Assembly: GCA_900552465.1 (NCBI GenBank)
Contig: URZO01000024.1
Span: 1 to 44,590, forward strand
Reading direction: 5' to 3'
Length of the DNA: 44,590 bases
Origin: an uncultured Parabacteroides sp.
GTDB lineage: Bacteria > Bacteroidota > Bacteroidia > Bacteroidales > Tannerellaceae
The translations under genes were made by a program, and so were the position numbers. Below the pieces are notes generated by a model. It was not told the DNA's origin. It ran no database searches and saw only the letters and a program-made list of their open reading frames with translations. Shown one piece after another: positions 17,936 through 25,920 of the stretch; position 1 is the stretch's first letter, and each line of letters starts with the position of its first letter.

Positions 17936-19024
17936 TTATTTCAGCGCATTGTAAACTAACAACGCATTCTTGTTCACCACCCGGTCACCCTCTTTCAATC
18001 CGGCGTTCAGGTAGCAGTACTTATCCGTCTGTTTATAGACATCGACCTCCTGCAAACGGAGGCAACCATCCGCTGCGACACACACGACATACTGTTTTCC
18101 CCCTTCAAATATCAGGGCATGGGCCGGAATACGGGGCATAAGTTCCCCTTCTACCCGGCATTGCACATACACATTCGTAAACATGCCCGGCTTAAGCATA
18201 TAATCCTTATTATCCAATTTGATACGTACTTTCATCGTCTTGCTCTCATCGTCCAGCATGTTATAAACCTTGTCGATCGTCCCGGTGAACTCCTTGTCCT
18301 TCCCATAAGCAAGTGTCGTAATACGGACATCCGCACCTTCGTTTACCTTCCGGATATCGCTTTCGTAGACATCCGCCATTACCCAGACGTTGTCAAGTCC
18401 GGAAACGGTAAACAACTCTTCTCCCTGGTCGGAGCGGATCAGCATATTCTTGCTGATATTCTTCTCCACCACAAAACCGGAGACGGGAGAGACGATGTTA
18501 TAGGTCGAATTTGCATTGATCTGATAGATGTCATAAACTTCCCGGAGCCTTTTTACCTCTGCCTGCGCATTGGCCGCTTCCTGTTCGGCCTGCAGAAGAT
18601 CGCGCTCGGAGGCGGTTCCACTGTCAAGCATGTCGCGCGTTGCCTCGAGGTTGCGGCTTGCCAGTGCAAGCTGGTGTCCGGCATCTTTCTGCTGCTTTTC
18701 GAAATCAGCCACTTCACTGCTTCGGATAACGGCAAGGACATCGCCCTTGCGGATATAATCGCCTATCTCCACGTTTACCTGTGCAATGGTTCCGCCGAAG
18801 ACGGGATAGACGTGGGCAACCTGCCCGGCATCGAAAGTCACACGTCCGTTCAGGAGCAATTCGTTGTTTAATGCGGTTTCCCGGACGGTGTCGATCGAGA
18901 TGACCTGTCGAAGGCTGTCCGTCAGCATCAGACCGGCAGCCGCTTCTTCCTGTACCGCCGCCTGCTTGCCACAGGAGGCGAACAGGGGAAGCAAGAGGAT
19001 TATTAATAAGTTGTTTCTATTCAT
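17936..19024 (-). CDS. Efflux RND periplasmic adaptor (CzcB-like) lipoprotein
   Basis: A 362-residue membrane-fusion protein. Lipobox LLPLFASC anchors it at Cys18. A barrel-sandwich/lipoyl half-motif (GTIAQVNVEIGDYIRKGDVL) precedes a helical hairpin (about residues 100-170). The second half-motif (NIVSPVSGFVVEKNI) and beta-barrel (ELFTVSGLDNVWVMADVYE) follow. It bridges the RND pump and the TolC-family channel. It lacks a long N-terminal His-rich metal region, unlike classic CzcB. It is encoded 31 bp after the channel gene. Confidence 0.94.
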   Translation of the reverse strand: MNRNNLLIILLLPLFASCGKQAAVQEEAAAGLMLTDSLRQVISIDTVRETALNNELLLNGRVTFDAGQVAHVYPVFGGTIAQVNVEIGDYIRKGDVLAVIRSSEVADFEKQQKDAGHQLALASRNLEATRDMLDSGTASERDLLQAEQEAANAQAEVKRLREVYDIYQINANSTYNIVSPVSGFVVEKNISKNMLIRSDQGEELFTVSGLDNVWVMADVYESDIRKVNEGADVRITTLAYGKDKEFTGTIDKVYNMLDDESKTMKVRIKLDNKDYMLKPGMFTNVYVQCRVEGELMPRIPAHALIFEGGKQYVVCVAADGCLRLQEVDVYKQTDKYCYLNAGLKEGDRVVNKNALLVYNALK

Positions 19025-19055
19025 ATTCTTTTTGAGTTTACTTTAGTTATCCGTA

Positions 19056-20303
19056 TCAATCCCCTACGACCGTATTCAAGTCTTCCACGGCTTGCAACAC
19101 ATTCTTCTTCGTGTTATACAGCTGCAGGCAGGTTTCCTTATAGGCCTGATAATAGTCGATAAATTCCAACAGGCTGATATTACGCTTCCGGAAACCCGTG
19201 TTCACCCCTTCGATGATCCGGTTGAAATCGCGCTCCAGTTCATAGTCGGACGAACGGTACAGTTGCAGAGCCTTTTCCAGCTTCGTGTAGCAGGCCAACA
19301 GTTCGTTATCCGCCTGCCGGCGGGCTAACTCCGCGCGACTGTTGTTCTGCAACACCGAGAGGCGTGCCGATTTAATATTTCCCTGATTGCGGTTGAAGAT
19401 CGGGACCGAGACACTCAGCCCGATAGCGAAGTAATTATTACAGAAGTTCCCGGCCCTGTCATACGCCCCTTTCAGGCTTACCTCCGGAAATGCAAGCGAT
19501 TTCTGCAACCGCACGTCCGCTTCCGACGCCCGTATGCCGGCCTCCGCCAGCTTCTGGTCCGGACGGACGGCAAGCCGGGCGCTTAACCCGGCAAACGGGA
19601 GTTTGTCCAGGTCGATGCGCTCCAATACCGATTCATCGAATAGCGGTTCGAGAAGCTCGCTGCTGTTCAATCCTAACAACAAGCGGAGATCACCCTGCAG
19701 GCTGACCACTTCGTTGGAAAGATCGTTCCTCTCCTGCTGCAGGGAAAGCAGAAGGGCCTGTATACGCGACTTCTCCAACAGGGAGACATTCCCCTTCGCG
19801 CTCTGCTCTTTATAGACATCAAGCAATGTCGACAGATGACCGATCTCGCGGTCGTAGACCGATAAAGACTTCTGCGTATAATAAAGGTCGATAAACTTAG
19901 ACTTCAGTTCTCCCCGCAAGGTACGGAGAACCTCCTCGAACTGGTAGACAGCCATTTCCTTATTGATCTTTTCCAGACGGACACGTTTGTTGCGCTGCCC
20001 GGCGATGTAGATCTGCTGCTCGATCTCCACAACGGCTTCCCCTTCGCGTCCTACGTCGAAATACTTGCCGTTATTACGGTTATAGATGTTCTGTTCGAGT
20101 GAGATTACGGGGTTATCGAACAGTTTCGCCTGAATGACTTCGGCCTCGGCCATGTCGATGTTATAGCGCTCGGCTATCAACGAAAGATTGCACGTGGTAA
20201 AACGCCCGATTGCATCTTCCAATGAGAGTTTAACGGTATTGTCCTGCGCCGTGGCCGTCCATATACGGCAGAATAATAACACAAATAAAACAGGTCTGCA
20301 CAT
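19056..20303 (-). CDS. TolC-family outer-membrane efflux channel (CzcC-like)
   Basis: A 415-residue outer-membrane factor with a short signal peptide (RPVLFVLLFCRIWTATAQ). The body is long coiled-coil helices (EAEVIQAKLFDNP, LRGELKSKFIDLYYTQ), duplicated in two halves as in TolC/CzcC. It is the first gene of the efflux operon. Its ATG lies within one arm of a 17-bp inverted repeat whose other arm holds the -7 box, so expression control is concentrated here. Confidence 0.93.
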   Translation of the reverse strand: MCRPVLFVLLFCRIWTATAQDNTVKLSLEDAIGRFTTCNLSLIAERYNIDMAEAEVIQAKLFDNPVISLEQNIYNRNNGKYFDVGREGEAVVEIEQQIYIAGQRNKRVRLEKINKEMAVYQFEEVLRTLRGELKSKFIDLYYTQKSLSVYDREIGHLSTLLDVYKEQSAKGNVSLLEKSRIQALLLSLQQERNDLSNEVVSLQGDLRLLLGLNSSELLEPLFDESVLERIDLDKLPFAGLSARLAVRPDQKLAEAGIRASEADVRLQKSLAFPEVSLKGAYDRAGNFCNNYFAIGLSVSVPIFNRNQGNIKSARLSVLQNNSRAELARRQADNELLACYTKLEKALQLYRSSDYELERDFNRIIEGVNTGFRKRNISLLEFIDYYQAYKETCLQLYNTKKNVLQAVEDLNTVVGD

Positions 20304-20339
20304 TTGCTTTTTCTTTTTTTCGGCAAATGTACAGACCTG
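20291..20339. promoter_or_regulatory. Inverted repeat spanning the efflux operon promoter and start codon
   Basis: CAGGTCTGCACATTTGC (20291-20307) and GCAAATGTACAGACCTG (20323-20339) are complementary except at one base, separated by a T-rich 15-nt loop. The right arm contains the -7 box and the left arm the tolC-like start codon. A further ACAGAC/GTCTGT dyad overlaps the right arm. It is probably an operator at the DNA level, since the right arm should lie upstream of the transcript start. Confidence 0.7.
20324..20331 (-). promoter_or_regulatory. -7 box of the CzcCBA-like operon
   Basis: Minus-strand TACATTTG matches TAnnTTTG. The start would be near 20317, leaving a leader of only about 14 nt. 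No TTG sits 19 nt upstream, in keeping with an activated promoter. Confidence 0.6.
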
Positions 20340-20363
20340 CGGTTTTAACAGTCTGTATATCTG

Positions 20364-20400
20364 ATTAGAAAACTCTTAGGTGAGATTAGAAATTCATTAG
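20364..20400 (-). promoter_or_regulatory. OmpR-type response-regulator box, four CTAAT half-sites
   Basis: On the minus strand CTAAT, CTAAT, CTAAG and CTAAT occur at plus positions 20396, 20385, 20375 and 20364, steps of 11, 10 and 11 bp. The set covers about -47 to -83 from the predicted start. This is the layout of PhoB/OmpR-class sites, and the regulator is encoded in the same operon. Confidence 0.65.
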
Positions 20401-20402
20401 AT

Positions 20403-20864
20403 TCACTTATTGATCTTCATCCTGTAAGGAGGCTCCGGACGAAGATGATCAACCTTTAAGAAAGGTATTTCAGAGTGGATGAAGTCAAGGAAACTGAGAT
20501 CGGTCTTGCCGGGAACAACCTCGATACGGACACGGGCAAGCCCCTTTTTCTTAAATCCTAACAGTTCGGCGGCGCCATCGGATACATCGATAATACGTCC
20601 TTTGCGGAAAGGACCGCGGTCGGTAACACAGACAATCACCCGCTTCATATTGGAAAGGTTGGTGACACGGAGGTAAGTGCCGAAAGGATAGGTCCGGTGG
20701 GCAGCTACCAGTTTGTCGCTGTCATGGACATGCCCGTTGGCAGTCTTTCGCCCGTGAAAACGCTTGTGGTAATAAGAAGCAAGCCCTTCCTCCTGGCCCC
20801 ATGCTTCACCGACGCTCGTAAAAGCGACCAGCAGAAGAATGATATGTACCAGACGGAAGGGCAT
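20403..20864 (-). CDS. rlpA: RlpA-family septal ring lytic transglycosylase-like protein
   Basis: A 153-residue secreted protein. The signal peptide (FRLVHIILLLVAFTSVGEAWG) is followed by a double-psi beta-barrel with GLASYYHKRFHGRKTANG, AAHRTYPFGT and VCVTDRGPF...IIDVSDGAAELL, the RlpA signature including the catalytic-type Asp in TDRGP. There is no SPOR domain, as in many short Bacteroidetes homologues. It should act on peptidoglycan in the periplasm. It lies 47 bp after the peroxidase gene and may be partly co-transcribed with it. Confidence 0.9.
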   Translation of the reverse strand: MPFRLVHIILLLVAFTSVGEAWGQEEGLASYYHKRFHGRKTANGHVHDSDKLVAAHRTYPFGTYLRVTNLSNMKRVIVCVTDRGPFRKGRIIDVSDGAAELLGFKKKGLARVRIEVVPGKTDLSFLDFIHSEIPFLKVDHLRPEPPYRMKINK

Positions 20865-20911
20865 GCACGTTATTGTTTATATTACTTAGCAATAACGCAA
20901 AAAGCCTGATT

Positions 20912-22291
20912 TTATTGTAACAGCTTGCCGTTATACTCTCCGGTCAGCGTATTCAGGAATGCAACAATGCTCTTGGTATCGTCAGAAGAGATGTTCTTAC
21001 CGATCTGGAACTGGTGCATGATGCGGATCGCATCTTCCACATTGCCGATCGAACCGTCGTGCATATACGGAGGCGTGAGCATCACGTTACGCAATGTCGG
21101 TGTCTTGAAGCGGTGGCGATCCTGTTCGTTCTTGGTAGCGGCATAGCGTCCGTTGTCGCCATCGGTCAGGCCCGTACCGCGATAGTCGAAGTAGTTGTCC
21201 TTGATACCCATATATTCAAACGACTGTCCGCCGAGGTTCGCACCGGTATGGCAGGTGGCACATTTGTTTTCCTTGAACAATTCGTAACCGGCAATCTCTT
21301 CGGCAGTCAGAGCCGTTTTGTCGCCCATCAGATACTTGTCGAAGCGGCTCGGAGTGAGCAGTGTCTTTTCAAATTCGGCAATTGCGTCGGTAATAGTCGA
21401 CTGGTTGAAACCTTCCGGATAAACTTCAAGGAAGCGTTTGCTCAGTTCCTTGTCTTCAGCCAACTTAGCCGAGATTTCGTCGAACGAGAGGCTACCCATT
21501 TCCACCGGATTCAGAGGAGGCCCGGCAGCCTGTTCTTTCAGGTCGGCAGCACGTCCGTCCCAGAACTGGAGAATATTCAGCGCCGAATTATAGACTGTCG
21601 GAGCGTTCACGCCACCGAACTGCCCGTCGATACCTTCGGAATATTGTTTACGGTCCACCCCTGCGGTAGCCAACCCGTGGCAGGTGGCACAGGAAATCGT
21701 ATTATCGCCCGAAAGACGTGTGTCGTGATAGAGATCGAAGCCCAACGCCACCTTAGCCGGATCGGTCGGAATAGACAGTGGCAACGGCTGCACAGGTTCG
21801 TTGGCAAATTCTTCAGCGACAGCCGGTGTCGAGTAATTCTTTTTGCGTACATCTTTTGCCCATGAGAGCAGTACCGCCTTTTCACTGCTGTCGAGCGTGG
21901 TACCCCAATGCATCGGCATGTGCGAATACTTGGCGGGAGGCATAGAACCGGAAAGAGCAGCATCTTCCACCTTTGCCAGGTCGGATTCGGAAACGAGTTT
22001 GCCATTGTCGAGCGCATCCAGCATAGCCGTCAGATCCAGATAGCGTGTACCCTCCCGCATATCAGCCTTTACCATCGGGCCGATCAGGGGAAGTTTGCCA
22101 TAGAAAGGAAGCGATGCCGTAGCCGAGTGACATTCCATGCATCCGTTCTCCCGAAGAATGGAAGCAACCTGTTTTGCCTGGTTATCCGCATACTTCTTGT
22201 ATTCGGAAGAACCACACGAAGGCAATACCAGAGCCAATGCAAGCAGCCCTACAGGTAATGCCGTCCTCTTACTAAGAATAGTGTTAAGCAT
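20912..22291 (-). CDS. Tri-haem cytochrome c peroxidase lipoprotein
   Basis: A 459-residue lipoprotein (lipobox LVLPSC, Cys26). It carries three c-type haem motifs: CMECH at 51-55 in an N-terminal haem-binding domain, then CATCH at 201-205 and CATCH at 344-348 in the di-haem peroxidase (CcpA/MauG) fold. The N-terminal extra haem makes it resemble quinol-linked YhjA-type peroxidases more than the classic di-haem enzyme. It should reduce H2O2 in the periplasm. The shorter start (MLNTILSKRT) is chosen because it lies about 24 nt after the predicted transcription start and gives a proper signal peptide. Upstream is a near-perfect OxyR site. Confidence 0.93.
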   Translation of the reverse strand: MLNTILSKRTALPVGLLALALVLPSCGSSEYKKYADNQAKQVASILRENGCMECHSATASLPFYGKLPLIGPMVKADMREGTRYLDLTAMLDALDNGKLVSESDLAKVEDAALSGSMPPAKYSHMPMHWGTTLDSSEKAVLLSWAKDVRKKNYSTPAVAEEFANEPVQPLPLSIPTDPAKVALGFDLYHDTRLSGDNTISCATCHGLATAGVDRKQYSEGIDGQFGGVNAPTVYNSALNILQFWDGRAADLKEQAAGPPLNPVEMGSLSFDEISAKLAEDKELSKRFLEVYPEGFNQSTITDAIAEFEKTLLTPSRFDKYLMGDKTALTAEEIAGYELFKENKCATCHTGANLGGQSFEYMGIKDNYFDYRGTGLTDGDNGRYAATKNEQDRHRFKTPTLRNVMLTPPYMHDGSIGNVEDAIRIMHQFQIGKNISSDDTKSIVAFLNTLTGEYNGKLLQ

Positions 22292-22321
22292 AAATATTGG
22301 TTTATTTAGATTTGTTAAGCA

Positions 22322-22329
22322 CAAAGGTA
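22322..22329 (-). promoter_or_regulatory. -7 box of the cytochrome c peroxidase gene
   Basis: Minus-strand TACCTTTG matches TAnnTTTG, predicting a start near 22315. No TTG at 19 nt, which fits an OxyR-activated promoter. Confidence 0.6.
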
Positions 22330-22362
22330 AGACAGAAAAATCAAGCGTTACGCAGAATAGGT

Positions 22363-22398
22363 ATAGGTTTTATCTATGGAGTGATAAATAAAACCTAT
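22363..22398. promoter_or_regulatory. OxyR-type operator upstream of cytochrome c peroxidase
   Basis: ATAG-N7-CTAT (22363-22377) is followed after 6 bp by ATAA-N7-CTAT (22384-22398). Both halves also show the inner T and A of the OxyR core ATAGnTnnnAnCTAT. The outer arms ATAGGTTTTAT/ATAAAACCTAT are exact 11-bp complements. The centre is near -65 from the predicted start, where OxyR activates. Confidence 0.7.
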
Positions 22399-22839
22399 CT
22401 CCCGCGAACTTCCGGACCTGTTTATGCTTCAACACTACCTTTTAGCCTTGCGGTTCAACTTCTCCAAAAGGATTTTACCTGGTTTGAATTTAACGCTGGT
22501 ACGGGCATGGACTACTTATAGATCAAATGGTTACGGGCGTTTTCTCAGAAACAGGTTTTACACCTGTCGGGCATTCCTACTTATCCGTTTATTAAATTGT
22601 TACAAATTATGGGCTAAAACATTGACTGTCTCGTTAAAAGATGCTACTTTAGCCCCCCGATTTACAAGATAGATCAAGCTTTTTGATACTGAATCTCTCT
22701 CTTATATAGAAAGAGAGTTCTGCTCTTCTCCTACTTCCTTGATATTCATATTTTATCATATCTATCGCTATTTTCGTCTTTATTCTCTCGTTATTCATTA
22801 TCGCTTTCTTTTTTTACGCACAATAACAAATACTTTTTT
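22399..22839. other. Gene-free stretch
   Basis: About 440 bases with no credible reading frame on either strand. It holds small hairpins (ACAGGT/ACCTGT near 22551-22568; CTCTCT...AGAGAG near 22692-22714) but no promoter-hairpin-terminator set that would make a small RNA convincing. Confidence 0.5.
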
Positions 22840-22878
22840 ACACACCCCCTGCCCCCTCTCGGAGAGGGGAAGGAGTTA
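22840..22878. repeat. C-rich dispersed palindromic repeat, copy C
   Basis: It begins ACACACCCCCTGCCCCCTCT and contains the inner palindrome CCCCTCTCGGAGAGGGG. It is nearly identical to the complement of the element at 44477-44514, so this is a dispersed family. Confidence 0.75.
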
Positions 22879-22891
22879 CTCTTTGATGCAC

Positions 22892-22930
22892 AAAAAGCTG
22901 CGCAACACCCCGGCGGGGATGCTGCGTAAC
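22892..22930 (-). terminator. Terminator after the Rpn-family gene
   Basis: The minus-strand stem CGCAGCATCCCCG / CGGGGTGTTGCG has minor bulges and is followed by CAGCTTTTTG. Outer bases GATGCAC/GTGCATC extend the pairing. It lies about 55 bp after the stop. Confidence 0.65.
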
Positions 22931-22983
22931 GATTGGTGCATCTGTTATTGTCTACAGATACAATTTAAGAATAAGGAATATAC

Positions 22984-23922
22984 TTAATCGGGAAGCGATG
23001 AAATCTCTTCTGGGGATAAACCTGTACATTGAGCAATCGTATCCACTGAAAGCCCTTGCTTTTTTAAATTGATTGCTATTTGGCGCTGGGCTTCAGCATG
23101 ACCTTCTGCTAAACCTTCGACACGACCTTCAGCCAAGCCTTCAACGCGACCTTCGACGCGACCTTCAGCTAAACCTTCGGCACGGCCTTCGATCCAACCG
23201 GCTTTAATAACACTGCGTTGATAGCGAATAGCTTCCATGTCTGAATAATACCGCTGTTTTTCTGATGGACTCAACTGATCAATCCGCAAACGCTCGCTGG
23301 CCTCCTGCAAACCGGGAGCAGTACTGCCATGGGCAATCTCGCCTGTCTTCAGAAATTCGATCCATTCGTCAAGCGGTGTTTTGGCCTGTTTATTGAAACC
23401 TTCAACACGAAGGACATAATATTCAGGGAATATATCTCCAGCTTCTTCACGGACAAATTGCTCCCGTTGACGAATAGAGAGCTGAAGAACATCATCATAG
23501 TGAATGCCTTTAAAGACTGTACGACCATGGTAAACGTAGTCCTTGCCCTGACCCAATTCAAAATAAACGATATTGATGGAATAGACCTTACGTATAATTC
23601 CGTATTCCTGGCCCTCATTGATATATTCAGTAATCGCTTTGGAAGCTCCATACAACATTCGATGAAAATAATCCAGTTCCCGATTGTTTTGAACCTCAAT
23701 AATGATCAGCTCACCTTTACCATCTTCTGCGAGCATATCCACACGATTGAACTTGTCTTCACCGTCATCTTTATTGCCTTCGCTTTCGAGCAAGCGCACG
23801 ATCGTAATCTTCTCTTCAAGCAAAGTTGAAAGAAAACCTTCCAATATAACAAAATTGGATTTGTTACGTAAAAGGCGTTTTACCGCCCAATCGAAACGAA
23901 CTAATGCTGATTGATTTTCCAT
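22984..23922 (-). CDS. Rpn-family PD-(D/E)XK nuclease / putative transposase protein
   Basis: A 312-residue protein of the PD-(D/E)XK transposase family (PF12784-like), related to recombination-promoting nucleases. The nuclease core shows RVDMLAEDGKGELIIIEVQ (D ... ExQ). The C-terminal part has alternating EGLA/EGRV four-residue repeats (about residues 243-275), then a helical tail LSVDTIAQCTGLSPEEI typical of the family. Such proteins are numerous in Bacteroidales genomes and are not true IS transposases; no terminal repeats flank it. It is monocistronic, with its own -7 box and terminator. Confidence 0.9.
   Translation of the reverse strand: MENQSALVRFDWAVKRLLRNKSNFVILEGFLSTLLEEKITIVRLLESEGNKDDGEDKFNRVDMLAEDGKGELIIIEVQNNRELDYFHRMLYGASKAITEYINEGQEYGIIRKVYSINIVYFELGQGKDYVYHGRTVFKGIHYDDVLQLSIRQREQFVREEAGDIFPEYYVLRVEGFNKQAKTPLDEWIEFLKTGEIAHGSTAPGLQEASERLRIDQLSPSEKQRYYSDMEAIRYQRSVIKAGWIEGRAEGLAEGRVEGRVEGLAEGRVEGLAEGHAEAQRQIAINLKKQGLSVDTIAQCTGLSPEEISSLPD
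23095..23193 (-). repeat. 12-bp coding repeats (EGLA/EGRV)
   Basis: Imperfect direct repeats of the type GAAGGTCGTGTC / GAAGGTTTAGCT in frame, about eight units. Copy-number change would alter the length of the linker without a frameshift. Confidence 0.7.
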
Positions 23923-23953
23923 AGTTATTTATTTTATTATGAATATCTTCTCG

Positions 23954-23961
23954 CAAAGATA
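23954..23961 (-). promoter_or_regulatory. -7 box of the Rpn-family gene
   Basis: Minus-strand TATCTTTG matches TAnnTTTG, with a predicted leader of about 25 nt. Confidence 0.5.
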
Positions 23962-24016
23962 CTATTCTTTTTGAGGTTTCTATCTTCTGTACAACAATTT
24001 ATGCCTACCCGACTAC

Positions 24017-24047
24017 AAAAAAAGGATGTGACTTGCGATCACATCCC
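24017..24047 (-). terminator. Rho-independent terminator closing the dhaKL-lsrF gene set
   Basis: The minus-strand stem GGATGTGA / TCACATCC has a 7-nt loop and is followed by seven T. It lies 24 bp after the stop of the propeller lipoprotein and is the strongest terminator in the window. Confidence 0.9.
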
Positions 24048-24070
24048 TTTTGATACGGAAATATTCGTGA

Positions 24071-24958
24071 TTATTCAATCGAACTGATCGTAGAGATCAT
24101 ACCGAACTTTTCGTTGTCATTCAGGCTCCAGAGTATTTGGCCTTTTTCATTTATTTCGAATACCTGCGGACTGTTGGCTTCTACAGCATTCTTGTCATGG
24201 CCCTGCCAGTTGCAAACGTACAGGCCGCCATCCTTTGCAGGAAGCAGACCAGCAACGAAAAAGAGACGGGCACCTTTGATATCGTTCTCACCAAAACGAC
24301 GGGCTACCTGGCCGTTATCGAGATTCACTTCCATCAGGGAATGACCGTCACCACAGGCAACCCAATAATTTCCGTTAGCCAGAGCCAACGTAGTAAAAGG
24401 AGTTCCTTCGAGCGTCGTAATCTTCACGACTTCGCCTGCCGGGGAGATCTCACGAACCTGGGAGGTTGCGAAGAGAGGCATCAGGTAGTTGCCACGTTCG
24501 TTCTTGTTCAACTGACGGAACTGGGCGTGCGGATGTTCGATACCTGTTTCGTATTCGGTACGCGACAGGATATCGCCTTTCGGGCTCACTTCCATGATAA
24601 CAGCCGGATGGCCTACCCATCCTAACAAGTAATTGCCGTCGGGCAATACGCGGGCTGTCTGCATCTCGCATGTGTCCGGAGCTGCAATATCCCAGATCTC
24701 CTGGTGATTGCGGTCGATCAGCTTCGCCCCTCTGGCGTAGGCAAAAAGGATATTGCCGTCCGGAGTGGCAACGGCAGAGTTGCATTCCCATCCTTTTTCA
24801 AGAGGATGTTCCCACTCTACCTGCTTAGTGTTCTTATCGATAATAACGATCTTGTTCCAACCGGAACCGCCTAACAACAGTTTCTCTGTTTTCTTCTCGC
24901 AGGAAGTGGCAGTCACCAACAACAATGCAGAACAGAGATATGTAAATAATTTACGCAT
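24071..24958 (-). CDS. Beta-propeller (PQQ-like repeat) lipoprotein
   Basis: A 295-residue lipoprotein (lipobox VTATSC, Cys20). Repeats of about 40 residues with NILFAYARG, NYLLGWVGH, NYLMPLFAT, NYWVACGDG and GLYVCNWQGH mark a six- or seven-bladed propeller of the PQQ-enzyme/arylsulfotransferase-like type. No cofactor ligands are recognisable. It starts 6 bp after lsrF and ends the operon. It probably binds or senses an extracytoplasmic ligand linked to the pathway encoded upstream; I cannot name the ligand. Confidence 0.8.
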   Translation of the reverse strand: MRKLFTYLCSALLLVTATSCEKKTEKLLLGGSGWNKIVIIDKNTKQVEWEHPLEKGWECNSAVATPDGNILFAYARGAKLIDRNHQEIWDIAAPDTCEMQTARVLPDGNYLLGWVGHPAVIMEVSPKGDILSRTEYETGIEHPHAQFRQLNKNERGNYLMPLFATSQVREISPAGEVVKITTLEGTPFTTLALANGNYWVACGDGHSLMEVNLDNGQVARRFGENDIKGARLFFVAGLLPAKDGGLYVCNWQGHDKNAVEANSPQVFEINEKGQILWSLNDNEKFGMISTISSIE

Positions 24959-24964
24959 GACTTA

Positions 24965-25837
24965 TTATTTTGACAAATCCTTGAACATTTCAAAGCCCTG
25001 CTCCGGCGTCAGCCCTTCGTGTACGACCGCATGTACAGCCTGGATCATGGCAGCGGGGTTTTCGCTCTGGAAGACATTACGTCCCATATCGACACCGGCA
25101 GCACCATCGTTAACAGCGTTATAGCAAAGTTCGAGTGCTTCTTTTTCGGGAAGTTTCTTACCGCCGGCGATCACTACGGGAACCGGACAGGAAGCAGCCA
25201 CCTTTTCAAAACCGTCGCAGTAGTAAGTCTTCACGATAGAAGCTCCGTTTTCAGCACATACGCGGGAAGCCAGTGCGAAATAACGGGAGTCACGCGCCAT
25301 CTGTTTGCCGACAGCCGTAACGCCCATCACAGGGATACCATAGCGGTTACCCATATCCACGGCTTCAACCAGATTGGCAGCCGTTATCGCTTCCTGGTCG
25401 CCGTCACCGGCAGAGAACATGACTGCCAGAGCGGAAGCATTGCAGCGGATTGCATCTTCGATGTCGATCAGAACGTTACGGTTCAGTTCCGTAAGGATCG
25501 TTGAGCCGGCATCCGAGCGCAGACAGACAGGTTTATTGATATTAGCAGGGATCGAAGTCTGCAGGATACCACGTGTACACATAATACAATCGGCATACTG
25601 TACGAGGGGAACGATGTTCAAGTCAATGCGTTCCAAACCGGAAGTCGGCCCCATAATAAACCCGTGGTCGAATGCCAGCATGACGGCACGGCCTGTTTTC
25701 GGGTTGAAGATACGGGACAGACGGTCTTTCATACCCCAAGGTAAGTTAGACGCACCTTTTACATGAAAATTATCAAATTGAGAAGTCTGTCCGAAACCAT
25801 AGTTGTTTGCTTCTCTGAAACCATCCATATCTGGCAT
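24965..25837 (-). CDS. lsrF: LsrF-type 3-hydroxy-5-phosphonooxypentane-2,4-dione thiolase
   Basis: A 290-residue class I aldolase-fold (DeoC/FbaB) enzyme very close to E. coli LsrF in wording: SRIFNPKTG, MLAFDHG, GLERIDLNI, MCTRGIL, VIAGGKKLPE and GVDMGRN are shared. The Schiff-base lysine falls at residue 203 (IVKTYYC), the same number as in E. coli. LsrF transfers the acetyl group of phospho-AI-2-derived dione to CoA, giving DHAP and acetyl-CoA. The start chosen is MPDMDGF, behind AAAGGAATAAC. There are no lsrK, lsrG or lsrACDB genes here. Instead it follows dhaK and dhaL, so the real substrate may differ from AI-2. Confidence 0.9.
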   Translation of the reverse strand: MPDMDGFREANNYGFGQTSQFDNFHVKGASNLPWGMKDRLSRIFNPKTGRAVMLAFDHGFIMGPTSGLERIDLNIVPLVQYADCIMCTRGILQTSIPANINKPVCLRSDAGSTILTELNRNVLIDIEDAIRCNASALAVMFSAGDGDQEAITAANLVEAVDMGNRYGIPVMGVTAVGKQMARDSRYFALASRVCAENGASIVKTYYCDGFEKVAASCPVPVVIAGGKKLPEKEALELCYNAVNDGAAGVDMGRNVFQSENPAAMIQAVHAVVHEGLTPEQGFEMFKDLSK

Positions 25838-25886
25838 AGTGTTATTCCTTTCTTTATTTGTTATACAGTTAATTAAATCAGACGAA

Positions 25887-25906
25887 GGACAGTTCACGAA
25901 CCGTCC
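25887..25906. repeat. REP-like palindrome inside the dhaL-lsrF gap
   Basis: Twenty bases with arms GGACAGTTC / GAACCGTCC around a CA centre, one mismatch pair. The motif family (GGGACGGTTC...GAACCGTCCC) looks like a dispersed Bacteroidetes palindrome. It could act as an mRNA processing or stability hairpin between the two genes. Confidence 0.55.
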
Positions 25907-25920
25907 CTACGAGGAGTGTG

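Noticed and set aside
22739..22987. Plus-strand 82-codon frame in the peroxidase-Rpn gap
   Set aside because: It runs through the dispersed C-rich repeat and the Rpn terminator. No conserved features.
22984..23922. Insertion sequence
   Set aside because: The gene belongs to the Rpn/PD-(D/E)XK group. No terminal inverted repeats or target duplication could be found around it.
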